Positions 7,949 through 17,195 are shown, numbered from the stretch's first letter. The stretch: 64,000 nucleotides of DNA from Faecalimonas sp. (GCA_020024645.1 JAHHTN010000002.1:1-64000), one strand, 5' to 3'. Notes: generated by a model from the sequence alone, not told the origin. Translations and numbers: made by a program.

Positions 7949-8680
7949 CTACCATCCGCCATCTAAACCGATGATTTGACCGGTTAGGTAGTTGTGGTCA
8001 TTTGCAATATCAAATACAAGTTTTGCCACTTCTTCAGGTTTTCCAAATCGACCTGCTGGAATTTCTTTTTCTAAAACAAGGCGTTCTTCTGCATCTAGTT
8101 GTGCATTCATAACTGTATCAATGGCACCACAGGCAATGGCATTTACCTGTATATTACTTGGAGCAAGTTCTTTAGCTAAAGCCTTTGTGAATCCGTGTAG
8201 ACCTGCCTTTGATGCAGAATATGCAACTTCGCAAGAAGCACCTACATTTCCCCAAATAGAAGAAATCTGTATGATTTTTCCACTTTTTTGGGACACCATG
8301 TGAGGTATAACTGCTTTAGCACAATAGAAAGCGGATGAAAGGTTTGTTTGTATTAAATTATTCCATTCCGCATTTGTCATGTCTGTTAGTAAACCAATGT
8401 AGGAAATTCCAGCATTATTAATTAGGACATCAATACCATTGCATTTTCGATGGATTTGAGCAAATATTTTTTCTATATCGTCAGGATTTCCAATATCACC
8501 TGTAACAATGTGGCACTCGCCCGTATTCATAGAATCAATTTCTTGTTTTACTCTTTCTAAATCAGAAATAGAACGTGAACAATTAATAAAGACACGAAAG
8601 TTCTTTTGAGCGAAGAGCAATGCAATGGCTTTTCCAATACCTCGAGAAGCTCCAGTAATAAGTACGTTTATTTTCTTCAT
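7949..8680 (-). CDS. SDR family oxidoreductase, YmfI-like
   Basis: NAD(P)-dependent short-chain dehydrogenase of 243 aa. It has TGASRGIG at 9-16, NNAG at 88-91, catalytic S140/141, Y154 and K158 and a terminal LDGGW. The segment SIWGNVGASCEVAYSASK resembles the YmfI group, which reduces 5-aminopentanone on elongation factor P in Bacillus, as well as FabG. The stand-alone position, away from fatty acid genes, makes the EF-P modification role plausible but unproven. RBS GGAGG precedes the ATG. Confidence 0.85.
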   Translation of the reverse strand: MKKINVLITGASRGIGKAIALLFAQKNFRVFINCSRSISDLERVKQEIDSMNTGECHIVTGDIGNPDDIEKIFAQIHRKCNGIDVLINNAGISYIGLLTDMTNAEWNNLIQTNLSSAFYCAKAVIPHMVSQKSGKIIQISSIWGNVGASCEVAYSASKAGLHGFTKALAKELAPSNIQVNAIACGAIDTVMNAQLDAEERLVLEKEIPAGRFGKPEEVAKLVFDIANDHNYLTGQIIGLDGGW

Positions 8681-8763
8681 AGACCTATCCTCCAGTTATG
8701 CATTTTGAAAAATACTCTTTTGAAATATTATACATAAAAAATAAGAATAGTCAAAGGCAATAC

Positions 8764-8792
8764 TTTTCACATATATAGAAAAGTGGTATGAT
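8764..8792 (+). promoter_or_regulatory. promoter for the HD hydrolase gene
   Basis: -35 TTTTCA (8764-8769), 17-nt spacer, -10 TATGAT (8787-8792). It is the only reasonable sigma-A match in the divergent region 8681-8845. Confidence 0.5.
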
Positions 8793-8845
8793 AAAAATAT
8801 CATTTTATAATGGAAAAAGGGGATTTTCCAGAAAGGATGTGGCCT

Positions 8846-9379
8846 ATGATAGAAGAAGCAATTCGATTTGCAACAAGAGCACATGAAGGACAATTCAGAA
8901 AAGGAACGAATAAACCCTACATTGTACATCCATTGGAAGTTGGTGAAATTCTTTCAGAAATAACAGAAGATGAGGAAGTTATTGTGGCAGGAATTTTGCA
9001 TGATACAATTGAAGACTGTGCTAATGTAACGGCAGATATTTTGAGAGAAAAATTTGGAGAACGGGTTGCGACATTGGTATTGCGTGAGAGTGAGGATAAG
9101 ACAAAAAGTTGGAAAGAAAGAAAAAGTGCTACAATTGAAAAATTAAAAACAGCACCATTGGAAGTGCAATATATTGGATTAGCTGATAAATTATCAAATA
9201 TAAGAGATATAGATAGAGATTATCCAATATATAAAGAGGAACTTTGGAAGCGTTTTCGTATGAAGGATAAGAATATAATAGGGTGGTATTATAAGGGAAT
9301 AAGAGAGTCACTTAGGAATTTAAGAGAACTTCCAGCCTATGAAGAATACTGCCGACTTGTAGATAAAAATTTTTCTTAA
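8846..9379 (+). CDS. HD domain protein, small alarmone hydrolase-like
   Basis: A single-domain protein of 177 aa with the RelA/SpoT-type hydrolase pattern. RKGTNKPYIVHPLEV (about 18-32) and HDTIED (52-57) supply the metal-binding HD and ED pairs; no synthetase or TGS domain follows. By family it could hydrolyse (p)ppGpp (MESH1/SAH group) or be a related HD phosphohydrolase. The start is set at ATG 8846, which has GAAAGGA 8 nt upstream; earlier in-frame ATGs at 8810 and 8837 have no spaced RBS. It is monocistronic. Confidence 0.8.
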   Translation: MIEEAIRFATRAHEGQFRKGTNKPYIVHPLEVGEILSEITEDEEVIVAGILHDTIEDCANVTADILREKFGERVATLVLRESEDKTKSWKERKSATIEKLKTAPLEVQYIGLADKLSNIRDIDRDYPIYKEELWKRFRMKDKNIIGWYYKGIRESLRNLRELPAYEEYCRLVDKNFS

Positions 9380-9390
9380 TCTATAGTGGG

Positions 9391-9419
9391 TTGATTATCT
9401 TTTGTTCTTGCGATAGAAT
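9391..9419 (+). promoter_or_regulatory. promoter for ansA
   Basis: -35 TTGATT (9391-9396), 17-nt spacer, -10 TAGAAT (9414-9419), followed by a short A-rich leader and RBS GAGGAG before the asparaginase ATG. Confidence 0.6.
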
Positions 9420-9455
9420 AATAATGTTAATTTAAAACAGAGGAGAAAATAATAA

Positions 9456-10466
9456 ATGAGAAAACGAATACTGATGATTGGCACAGGAGGAACGATTGCG
9501 TCAAAACAGACTGAGAACGGTTTGAAACCGGGATTGTCCTCAGAAGATATTTTATCCTATATTCCACAAGTAGAACAAGTGTGCGAGGTAAGGACGTTGC
9601 AAGTATGTAATATAGATAGCACAAATGTTACACCAGAGCATTGGACAATCTTATCAAAGACGATAGAAGAACAGTATGATAAATATGATGGGTTTGTTAT
9701 TTGTCATGGAACAGATACATTGGCCTACACAGCTTCAGCACTTTCCTACATGATTCAACATTCGAGAAAACCTATTGTTATTACGGGGGCGCAAAAGCCA
9801 ATCAATATGGATGTAACAGATGCAAAGACAAATTTATTAGATAGTTTTATTTATGCTGCAGATGATGAATCACAAGATATAAACATTGTATTTGACGGGA
9901 AAGTTATTGTGGGAACTCGTGCGAAAAAAGTAAGAGCGAAGAGTTATAATGCTTTTGAGAGCATTAATTTTCCATATGTTGCAGTGATTCAAGATGGTAA
10001 AATCATTCGTTATATTCCAACAGTACCACATAAAAGTAGAGTACGTTTTTATCATGAGATGAAAAACAGTATTTATGTATTGAAATTAATACCGGGAATG
10101 AAACCGGATATTTTATCTTATGTATTTAAAGATTATGATTGCATTGTAATAGAAAGTTTTGGAGTAGGCGGAATGCCAGAAAGTATTGTACATGAATTTT
10201 ATGAGCAGATGTCTTCGTGGAAAGAAAAAGGAAAATTAGTGGTTATGACAACACAGGTAGCAAACGAAGGTAGTAATATGACGGTATATGAAGTTGGGCA
10301 GAAAGTAAAACAGGATTTTGATTTAATTGAAGGATATGATATGACATTGGAATCCATCATTACAAAACTAATGTGGATTATGACTTTGCCTAATTTACAG
10401 TTTGAAGAGATAAAAGAGATGTTCTATCAGACAATGAATCATGATATTTTGTTTAGAGAAAATTAG
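9456..10466 (+). CDS. ansA: L-asparaginase, type I (cytoplasmic)
   Basis: Hydrolyses asparagine to aspartate and ammonia. It has the N-terminal TGGTIAS with the nucleophile threonine (about residues 10-16) and HGTDT (84-88). No signal peptide is present, and the 336-aa length fits the low-affinity type I enzymes. It is followed after 9 nt by a YitT family gene with RBS AGGAGG, so the two are probably co-transcribed. Aspartate made here could feed the aspartokinase/dap genes elsewhere in the window, but this is only metabolic logic. Confidence 0.93.
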   Translation: MRKRILMIGTGGTIASKQTENGLKPGLSSEDILSYIPQVEQVCEVRTLQVCNIDSTNVTPEHWTILSKTIEEQYDKYDGFVICHGTDTLAYTASALSYMIQHSRKPIVITGAQKPINMDVTDAKTNLLDSFIYAADDESQDINIVFDGKVIVGTRAKKVRAKSYNAFESINFPYVAVIQDGKIIRYIPTVPHKSRVRFYHEMKNSIYVLKLIPGMKPDILSYVFKDYDCIVIESFGVGGMPESIVHEFYEQMSSWKEKGKLVVMTTQVANEGSNMTVYEVGQKVKQDFDLIEGYDMTLESIITKLMWIMTLPNLQFEEIKEMFYQTMNHDILFREN

Positions 10467-10475
10467 GAGGAAAAG

Positions 10476-11336
10476 ATGGATAAGAAAAAAATTATTAAAG
10501 AATATGGATTTATAACACTTGGTATTTTTATTATTTCTCTAGCAGTGTATTTTTTCATGATTCCAAGTAATGTTATTGTTGGAAGTTTATCTGGTCTTGT
10601 TATTGTGCTTGCGAATTTTATTCCGTTACCAATATCTGTAATGACTTTTATTTTAAATGCAGTGTTACTTGTAATTGGATTTATGTTTATTGGAAAAGAA
10701 TTTGGGGCGAAGACGGTTTATACTTCCATAATGCTTCCGGTATTTTTATTTCTTTTTGAGAAAATAGTACCAAATAATAAGTCGTTAACAAATGATATTT
10801 TAATTGATACAATTTGTTACATTCTTGTTGTAAGTGTTGGTCTTGCTATGTTATTCAATGCAAATGCATCATCGGGTGGACTTGATATTGTGGCAAAGAT
10901 CGTAAATAAATACCTTCACATAGAGATTGGAAAAGCGATGACGATTACAGGAATGTGTGTTGCTGTGAGTTCGATTTTAGTATATGGTACGAAAGAAGTT
11001 ATTTTAAGTATTTTGGCTACTTATGTAAATGGTCTTGTTATTGATAACTTTATTGGGGGATTTAACAGAAGAAAGCGTGTCTGCATCTTATCAGATCATT
11101 ACGAAACTGTACAGAAATTTATAACAGAAGAATTAAAACGTGGTGTGACGTTGTACACGGCCATAGGTGGTTATAATAAGAAGGAGAGAATAGAAGTTGT
11201 AACAATTCTTACACAAAATGAGTATGGGAAACTTCTTGAATACCTTCATACAGTAGATATGCGTGCATTTGTAACTGTTTCGACAGTTAATGAAGTTATC
11301 GGGGAATGGAATGTAAAAACAAAAGTGAGAGGATAA
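10476..11336 (+). CDS. YitT family membrane protein (DUF161/DUF2179)
   Basis: A 286-aa protein with five or six membrane helices (about 12-175) containing the family's NASSGGLDIVAKI motif (about 128-140). A soluble C-terminal DUF2179 domain (about 215-275) contains GVTLYTAIGGYNKKER. YitT proteins are common in Firmicutes and their transported molecule, if any, is not established. It follows ansA in the same operon and ends at a compact terminator. Confidence 0.9.
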   Translation: MDKKKIIKEYGFITLGIFIISLAVYFFMIPSNVIVGSLSGLVIVLANFIPLPISVMTFILNAVLLVIGFMFIGKEFGAKTVYTSIMLPVFLFLFEKIVPNNKSLTNDILIDTICYILVVSVGLAMLFNANASSGGLDIVAKIVNKYLHIEIGKAMTITGMCVAVSSILVYGTKEVILSILATYVNGLVIDNFIGGFNRRKRVCILSDHYETVQKFITEELKRGVTLYTAIGGYNKKERIEVVTILTQNEYGKLLEYLHTVDMRAFVTVSTVNEVIGEWNVKTKVRG

Positions 11337-11340
11337 AAAT

Positions 11341-11368
11341 AGGGACGGGAACGTCCCTTTGTTATTTT
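11341..11368 (+). terminator. terminator after the YitT gene
   Basis: A 7-bp GC-rich stem AGGGACG/CGTCCCT (11341-11347, 11352-11358) closed by a GNRA-type GGAA tetraloop, followed by a T-rich stretch. It separates ansA-yitT from the HAD gene. Confidence 0.8.
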
Positions 11369-11383
11369 AAAGGAGGAAAATAG

Positions 11384-12034
11384 ATGAAAAATTATCAATA
11401 TATTTTATTTGACTTAGATGGAACATTGACAGATTCACAGCTAGGTATTACAACCTGTGTTGCATATGCTTTAGAAGATTTTGGTATATATACAGAAAAT
11501 CTTGGGGAACTTAAAAAATTTATAGGACCTCCGTTAAAGGAATCTTTTATGAAGTATTATAATTTAACAGATGAAGAAGGGGATAAAGCGGTTGAAAAAT
11601 ATAGAGAACGTTTTGCAATGACTGGTTTATATGAAAACGAAGTGTATGAAGGAATTCCTTTATTGTTAGAAAAACTAAAAACACAAGGGAAAACACTTCT
11701 TGTTGCCACATCAAAACCAACTGTATACTCTGAAAAGATCTTAGAACATTTTGGATTAAATAAGTATTTTCGTTTTGTTGCTGGAAGTGAATTAGATGGT
11801 ACCAGAGTAAATAAGGCGGAAGTTATTCAGTATGCGTTAGAAAAAAACGATATTACAGATTTGAAAAATGTTGTAATGATTGGGGACAAGGAGCATGATA
11901 TGATTGGTGCAAAGGTGTGTGGGGTAGACTCTATTGGAGTTCTTTATGGATTTGGAGATCGAGACGAATTGGAAAAACAAGGAGCAACATATATTGCAGA
12001 AACGGTTAATGATTTAGAAAAAATATTATTGTAA
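11384..12034 (+). CDS. HAD family phosphatase, phosphoglycolate phosphatase-like
   Basis: A 216-aa HAD hydrolase with motif I FDLDGT (nucleophile D10, D12), motif II TSKPT (about 109-113) and motif IV GDKEHD (about 169-174), plus an alpha-helical cap (about 16-85). It matches the PGP/YjjG/PpaX-like subgroup, whose members act on small phosphates; the substrate here is not determinable. RBS AAAGGAGG precedes the ATG. It is followed at 14 nt by an LrgA-type gene. Confidence 0.88.
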   Translation: MKNYQYILFDLDGTLTDSQLGITTCVAYALEDFGIYTENLGELKKFIGPPLKESFMKYYNLTDEEGDKAVEKYRERFAMTGLYENEVYEGIPLLLEKLKTQGKTLLVATSKPTVYSEKILEHFGLNKYFRFVAGSELDGTRVNKAEVIQYALEKNDITDLKNVVMIGDKEHDMIGAKVCGVDSIGVLYGFGDRDELEKQGATYIAETVNDLEKILL

Positions 12035-12048
12035 TAAAGGGGAAAAAG

Positions 12049-12411
12049 ATGAAGTTACTATATCAATTTGGCGTTATTTTAACGATGACATTTATTGGAG
12101 AGGTTTTGCATAGTGTTATTCCTCTACCTATTCCAGCAAGTATTTATGGGCTATTATTAATGTTATTTTGTCTATATACAAAGATTGTAAAATTAAATCA
12201 GGTAAAAATAGCTGGAGATTTCTTAATAGATATTATGCCTCCTATGTTTATTCCAGCAGCAGTAGGAATCATTGCGGCATGGGCGGATTTAAAGGAAATT
12301 TTACTACCGGTAGTTGTTATTACATTTGTGACAACAGTAATTGTTATAGTTTGTACAGGAAAAGTTACACAGACAGTAATTCGCCTGAAGAAGAGGAGGA
12401 AATCATCGTGA
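12049..12411 (+). CDS. CidA/LrgA family membrane protein
   Basis: A 120-aa protein with four membrane helices and the family pattern IPLPIPASIYGLLLM near 24-38. LrgA/CidA proteins are holin-like and act with LrgB partners. They have been linked to murein hydrolase control and, in other species, to pyruvate or glycolate transport. It overlaps lrgB by 4 nt (GTGA), which indicates translational coupling. The ATG follows AAAGGGGAAAAAG. Confidence 0.9.
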   Translation: MKLLYQFGVILTMTFIGEVLHSVIPLPIPASIYGLLLMLFCLYTKIVKLNQVKIAGDFLIDIMPPMFIPAAVGIIAAWADLKEILLPVVVITFVTTVIVIVCTGKVTQTVIRLKKRRKSS

Positions 12412-13100
12412 AAACAATATTAACAGAATCCGTTTATTTTGGAGTGACAATTAGTATTGGCGCTTATGGTATAGGATTGTTTTTAAAGAAAAAATTAAAG
12501 TGGGAAATTTTAAATCCGCTACTTGTGTCTATATTGTTTGTGATAGGTTTTCTATTTGTTTTTCATATTGATTATGATACATACAATGAAACGGCGAAAT
12601 ATTTGGGTTATCTTTTAACACCAGCGACGGTAGCATTGGCGATTCCTCTTTATCAGAAGATTACACTGCTGAAAGAAAATAGTTTGGCAATTTTTCTTGG
12701 GATATTATCAGGTGTTTTATCAAGTCTTTTTAGCGTATTGGCATTGGCATATCTCTTTGGTTTATCGCATCGGGAATATGTTACTTTGTTACCAAAGTCT
12801 ATCACAACAGCTATTGGAATAGGGGTGGTAGATGAACTTGGTGGTATTACAACAATTACAGTAGCTGTTATAATTGCTACGGGAGTACTTGGAAATGTTA
12901 TAGGACAGTCAGTCTGCAAACTATTTAGAATCTACGAACCCATTGCAGTAGGACTTGCGTTTGGTACTTCTTCTCATGCCGCTGGAACAGCAAAGGCGTT
13001 GGAAATTGGAGAAATTGAAGGGGCTATGAGTAGCCTTTCTATTGTAGTGTCAGGACTGATTACAGTTGTGGGAGCGTCTGTATTTGCCACGTTTTTATAA
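12408..13100 (+). CDS. LrgB family membrane protein
   Basis: Partner of the preceding LrgA-like protein. The start is the GTG at 12408, inside the overlap GTGA with the lrgA stop and 8 nt after AGAGGAGG (12392-12399); an upstream open frame is out-of-frame shadow of lrgA. The protein is 230 aa with about seven helices and carries the family signatures LLPKSITTAIG and FGTSSHAAGTAKALE. It ends at a terminator. It could form a transporter with LrgA for pyruvate-like metabolites, but evidence is family-based. Confidence 0.92.
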   Translation: MKTILTESVYFGVTISIGAYGIGLFLKKKLKWEILNPLLVSILFVIGFLFVFHIDYDTYNETAKYLGYLLTPATVALAIPLYQKITLLKENSLAIFLGILSGVLSSLFSVLALAYLFGLSHREYVTLLPKSITTAIGIGVVDELGGITTITVAVIIATGVLGNVIGQSVCKLFRIYEPIAVGLAFGTSSHAAGTAKALEIGEIEGAMSSLSIVVSGLITVVGASVFATFL

Positions 13101-13129
13101 ATATGTTTAACAAGGTTTAAGTATTCTTA

Positions 13130-13160
13130 AGGAAACCGTATTTTTACGGTTTCCTCAATT
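13130..13160 (+). terminator. terminator after lrgB
   Basis: An 11-bp perfect stem AGGAAACCGTA/TACGGTTTCCT (13130-13140, 13145-13155) with a 4-T loop, followed by a weak T-rich tail. The remainder of the 300-nt gap up to 13400 is very AT-rich and holds the promoter of the acid-sugar operon; nothing else is seen in it. Confidence 0.75.
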
Positions 13161-13294
13161 CTTTCAATTCTAAATAAATTTTCCTAAAAGAGTATGGTTT
13201 TATATTTTTAAATGAATTTAGTGTGCCTGTTTCTATAATAAAAAATGTTTGAAAATGTAAAAAAACAAAAAAAAACAAAAATATGATTAAATTG

Positions 13295-13323
13295 TTGACT
13301 AAACATAATTAAAGTAGTAATAT
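13295..13323 (+). promoter_or_regulatory. promoter for the acid-sugar operon
   Basis: -35 TTGACT (13295-13300), exactly 17 nt, -10 TAATAT (13318-13323). The leader to the first ATG is about 70 nt and A-rich. It is flanked upstream by A-tracts interrupted by single C residues (13260-13280). A DeoR-type repressor site is expected here but no clear dyad was identified. Confidence 0.7.
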
Positions 13324-13400
13324 AAAACAAAACACAACATAAATAAACAAATGTAAACATATCAAGAGGTATAAGGATAAAATTAGAAAGAAGTGAAAAT

Positions 13401-14705
13401 ATGCCACAATGTGTAGTGATTGCAGATGATTTAACAGGAGCGAATGCCACAGGAGTGCTATTAAAAAAAATGAATTATAAGGCATACACCGTTATGAACA
13501 TGGAACGAATTGAATTGGAAATGTTATCGGAATGTGATTGTGTATTGTACCCGACAGATAGCAGAGGAGTAGATGCAGAAATATCTTATAATCGAGTGAA
13601 AAATGTGTGTAAACTACTGAAAAATGATGAGGTAAAAGTATATTCAAAAAGAATTGATAGTACACTTAGAGGCAACTTGGGAAGTGAAACGGATGCAATG
13701 CTAGATGAATTGGGGGAAGAGTATGTAGCGATTGTTGCCCCCTGTTTTCCAAGTTCCAAAAGAATTGCAATAGGTGGGTATATGTTAGTGAACGGAATTC
13801 CTTTGCACAAAACTGATATTGCTATTGATCCGAAAACCCCAGTGACAAAATCAGAAATTGCAGTATTGTTTGCTGAACAAAGTAAATATAAAGTTTCATT
13901 AATTTACATGAAGGATTTGATGCATGGAAAACATTATTTAGCTAATAAGATGAAAGAATGCGTACAAAGAGGAAGCAGAATTTTAGTGTTAGATTGTGTG
14001 ACGCAGGAAGATTTGGACTTGATTGCAGATGCAGTTATTACAAGTGAATTAAAAATTGTAGCAGTAGATCCAGGAGTATTTACAGCAACATTATCTAGGA
14101 AATTAATTGTTCCAGTGGAGAAAAAAGAGAAAAGTCGAATACTTGCAGTGGTTGGAAGCGTAAATCCTAATACGAGAAATCAGCTAGAAGAGTTATGGTT
14201 ATCACAGCGTACACATAATGTATTTGTACAAACAAGAGAATTATTAGAAGGAGAAATAAAGAGAGAAAAAGAAATTAAGCGTGTAACAGAAGAGATTCTT
14301 GCAGAAAGCAGTAAAAATATTATATCTACAGTAGTAGGAGATGGTATTTATCCAGAAAATAGAATTGATTTTATTCCATATATGAAAAAATATAATTGCT
14401 CATTGGATGAGGTGACAGATTGTATTAATAGTGCTTTTGCGGAAATCACTTATCAGATTTTTAAAAGGGAAACAAATTTTAAAGGACTTTATACAAGTGG
14501 AGGAGATATAACTGTGGCTGTTTGTAGAAAATTCAAGACAGCAGGTCTTTTGTTAGAGGATGAAGTACTCCCGTTAGCAGCATATGGACGGTTTTTAAAA
14601 GGTGAATTTGAAGGTGTACATATTATTACAAAAGGGGGAAGTCAAGGAGAAAATGACGCTATTAATCGGTGTATTACATATCTAAAAGAAAAATTATACA
14701 TTTAG
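13401..14705 (+). CDS. four-carbon acid sugar kinase (DUF1537 family)
   Basis: A 434-aa two-domain kinase. The N-terminal sugar-acid-binding domain opens with VIADDLTGANATG (6-18) and has SKRIDSTLRGN (about 80-90). The C-terminal nucleotide-binding domain has GSVNPNTRNQ (about 250) and TSGGDITVAV (about 364-373). This family phosphorylates D-threonate, D-erythronate or related acids. Next to it are a PdxA-type dehydrogenase and a GntP permease, the pairing known for D-threonate/D-erythronate breakdown to dihydroxyacetone phosphate. RBS is weak (AGAAAGAAG). Confidence 0.9.
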   Translation: MPQCVVIADDLTGANATGVLLKKMNYKAYTVMNMERIELEMLSECDCVLYPTDSRGVDAEISYNRVKNVCKLLKNDEVKVYSKRIDSTLRGNLGSETDAMLDELGEEYVAIVAPCFPSSKRIAIGGYMLVNGIPLHKTDIAIDPKTPVTKSEIAVLFAEQSKYKVSLIYMKDLMHGKHYLANKMKECVQRGSRILVLDCVTQEDLDLIADAVITSELKIVAVDPGVFTATLSRKLIVPVEKKEKSRILAVVGSVNPNTRNQLEELWLSQRTHNVFVQTRELLEGEIKREKEIKRVTEEILAESSKNIISTVVGDGIYPENRIDFIPYMKKYNCSLDEVTDCINSAFAEITYQIFKRETNFKGLYTSGGDITVAVCRKFKTAGLLLEDEVLPLAAYGRFLKGEFEGVHIITKGGSQGENDAINRCITYLKEKLYI

Positions 14706-14717
14706 GAGGGAAAAGAG

Positions 14718-15716
14718 ATGCAGAAACCATTTATAGCAATTCCTATTGGAGATCCAGCAGGTGTTGGACCAGAAATTGTTGCAAAGTCTGTTGCTGATAA
14801 AAAGGTAGTGGAGGCAGCAAATTGTGTGATTGTCGGAAATAAAGAAGTGATGGAAAATGCAATTAAAATTACAAAAGAAAATTTGACAATTCATATTATT
14901 GATGAAGTAGAACAAGGAGATTATCGTGAAGGTGTTTTAAATCTTATTCATATGAACAATATGGATATGAGCCAATTTTCATTTGGAAAAGTGAGTGGAA
15001 TGTGTGGGAAAGCGGCGTATGACTATATAGAAAAAAGTATTGAATTGGCGAACGATGGAAAAGTGGATGCAGTGGCGACAACACCTATCAACAAAGAATC
15101 TTTGCGTGCAGGAAATATTGATTTTATCGGGCATACGGAAATTTTTGGAGCATTAACGCATACGGAAGATCCGTTGACGATGTTTGAAACAAATGGATTG
15201 AGAGTATTTTTTCTCACAAGGCATGTTTCATTAAGGAAAATGCTTGATATGATTAAGAAGGATAGAATTATAGACTATGTGAAACGTTGTACGAAAGCGT
15301 TAGAAAAATTAGGGGTAACAGATGGAGTTATGGCAATCGCAGGGTTGAATCCACATAGTGGAGAACATGGTTTATTTGGATGGGAAGAAGTAGAAGAAAT
15401 TGTTCCAGCGGTTGAAGAATTACAGAGGCAAGGATACCGTGTGGAAGGACCTATAGGAGCCGATTCTGTATTTCATCAAGCAGCACAAGGAAAATATAGT
15501 AGTGTATTGTCTTTGTACCATGATCAAGGGCATATTGCTACAAAAACATTAGATTTTGAAAAAACAATTGCAATTACAAATGGAATGCCAATTTTAAGAA
15601 CGTCTGTAGATCACGGGACGGCGTTTGATATTGCAGGAAAAGGATTGGTAAGTGCAGTCAGTATGATTGAGGCAATTTTACTCGCAGCGAAATATGCCCC
15701 GAATTTTAAAAGATAG
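14718..15716 (+). CDS. PdxA family 4-phospho-acid-sugar dehydrogenase
   Basis: Paralogue of 4-hydroxythreonine-4-phosphate dehydrogenase (332 aa). It keeps PIGDPAGVGPEI near the N terminus, the metal-binding histidines in GHTEIFG (about 136-142) and YHDQGHIATKTL (about 266-277), and the terminal DHGTAFDIAGKG. In DUF1537 clusters this enzyme (PdxA2) oxidises and decarboxylates 4-phospho-D-threonate or -erythronate rather than making vitamin B6. No other B6 gene is near, which favours the catabolic role. The gap to the kinase is 12 nt, RBS GGAGGG. Confidence 0.9.
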   Translation: MQKPFIAIPIGDPAGVGPEIVAKSVADKKVVEAANCVIVGNKEVMENAIKITKENLTIHIIDEVEQGDYREGVLNLIHMNNMDMSQFSFGKVSGMCGKAAYDYIEKSIELANDGKVDAVATTPINKESLRAGNIDFIGHTEIFGALTHTEDPLTMFETNGLRVFFLTRHVSLRKMLDMIKKDRIIDYVKRCTKALEKLGVTDGVMAIAGLNPHSGEHGLFGWEEVEEIVPAVEELQRQGYRVEGPIGADSVFHQAAQGKYSSVLSLYHDQGHIATKTLDFEKTIAITNGMPILRTSVDHGTAFDIAGKGLVSAVSMIEAILLAAKYAPNFKR

Positions 15717-15727
15717 GAGGTTGTATT

Positions 15728-17131
15728 ATGGTAAATGGACTTAGTGGAGAACGAATGTTACTTGGTCTTGGGATTGGGATTATCGTTTTGATTTTATTGG
15801 TATTAAAAACAAAAGTACAAGCATTCTTAGCGCTGATTATTTGTACGGTTATTGTAGGTGTAGTAGGGGGAATGCCGTTAAATAATATTATATTAGAAGA
15901 TGGAAAAACGTTTGGTATTCTGAATTCAATTACAAGTGGATTTGGAGGGACATTATCCAGCATAGGAATTATAATTGGTTTTGGAGTTATGATGGGGCAA
16001 ATCTTTGAAGTGACTGGTGCTGCAAAAAGAATGGCTCATACCTTTTTGAAATTATTTGGTAAAAAAAGAGAAGAAGAGGCGTTGGCTTTTACTGGTTTTC
16101 TTGTGTCGATTCCTATTTTCTGTGATTCTGGGTTTGTTGTGCTTGCACCGATTGCAAAAGCAATATCAAAAGTAACAAAAAAATCTGTTATCGGGTTGGG
16201 GGTTGCTTTAGCAGCTGGTTTAGTTATTACACATTCGTTAGTGCCACCTACACCTGGGCCATTAGGAGTATGTGGAATTTTTGGTATTGATGTTGGAAGT
16301 TTCATTTTGCTTACGATTCTTTTAGCAATTCCAATGGCGATTGCTTGCATTGCATATGCAAGATTGTATTTATCTAAAAAATATTATCGTATTCCAAATG
16401 AAAGTGGAGAAATTGTGGAAGCAAAATATCAGGATCCAGATTATGATGCAGTTTTTTCTATGGATATGAAAAATCTGCCAGGTGTATTGGAATCTTTTAT
16501 ACCACTGTTTATTCCTATTATTCTGATTTTGGTAAATACAGTAGCAACAGCGATGGGGAAAACAGAAGGAATTATGCGTATATTGATATTCTTGGGACAA
16601 CCGATTATTGCTGTTGGGCTTGGTTTAGTAGTAGCTATCTTCACATTGGGAAGAAAATTAGATAGACATACTGCGTTGGCAGAAATGGAAAAAGGAATGA
16701 TGTCGGCAGGAATTATTATGTTGGTTACTGGTGGTGGAGGTGCTCTTGGCCAAATTATTAAAGATTCGGGACTTGGAAATTTTATGGCAGAAGGACTTGC
16801 TAAAACAGCAATTCCGATTATTATTTTACCGCTATTAATTGCTACAGCGATGAGGTTTATTCAAGGTTCGGGAACAGTTGCGATGACGACTGCAGCAAGT
16901 ATTTCTGCCCCAATCATTATTGCATCGGGGGCAAGTCCACTTTTAGGAGCAGTAGCCTGCTGTGTTGGTTCATTGTTCTTTAGTTATTTTAATGATAGTT
17001 ATTTTTGGGTAGTCAATCGAACATTAGGGGTTAGTGAAGCAAAAGATCAACTTCGTGTATGGTCAGTTACTTCAACAGTAGCTTGGGCAGTCGGAGTCGT
17101 GGAAGTATTAATCTTAAGTATCTTTATGTAA
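15728..17131 (+). CDS. GntP family permease
   Basis: A 467-aa transporter with 12-14 membrane helices. The family motifs SLVPPTPGPLG (about 175-185), FCDSGFVVLAPIAKA and GSGTVAMTTAA are present. GntP proteins import gluconate-like sugar acids with protons; here the substrate is probably the four-carbon acid used by the kinase and dehydrogenase in front of it. RBS GGAGG, 11-nt gap to the dehydrogenase. A strong terminator follows. Confidence 0.93.
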   Translation: MVNGLSGERMLLGLGIGIIVLILLVLKTKVQAFLALIICTVIVGVVGGMPLNNIILEDGKTFGILNSITSGFGGTLSSIGIIIGFGVMMGQIFEVTGAAKRMAHTFLKLFGKKREEEALAFTGFLVSIPIFCDSGFVVLAPIAKAISKVTKKSVIGLGVALAAGLVITHSLVPPTPGPLGVCGIFGIDVGSFILLTILLAIPMAIACIAYARLYLSKKYYRIPNESGEIVEAKYQDPDYDAVFSMDMKNLPGVLESFIPLFIPIILILVNTVATAMGKTEGIMRILIFLGQPIIAVGLGLVVAIFTLGRKLDRHTALAEMEKGMMSAGIIMLVTGGGGALGQIIKDSGLGNFMAEGLAKTAIPIIILPLLIATAMRFIQGSGTVAMTTAASISAPIIIASGASPLLGAVACCVGSLFFSYFNDSYFWVVNRTLGVSEAKDQLRVWSVTSTVAWAVGVVEVLILSIFM

Positions 17132-17139
17132 AAGAAAAT

Positions 17140-17185
17140 ACTTGGAATATTGTGCTGTTAAACAAAGTATTCCAAGTGTTTTTTT
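17140..17185 (+). terminator. terminator after the GntP gene
   Basis: Perfect 10-bp arms ACTTGGAATA (17140-17149) and TATTCCAAGT (17168-17177) followed by GTTTTTTT. Confidence 0.88.
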
Positions 17186-17195
17186 GTCTTAATTA

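Noticed and set aside
12168..12407. 80-codon N-terminal extension of the lrgB frame, rich in S, Y, C and N
   Set aside because: It is an out-of-frame reading of lrgA; the GTG at 12408 has a strong RBS and a 4-nt overlap with the lrgA stop.
13255..13285. A-rich tract with regularly placed C residues as a repeat array
   Set aside because: Irregular periods and low complexity; better seen as an AT-rich UP-element-like region upstream of the promoter.
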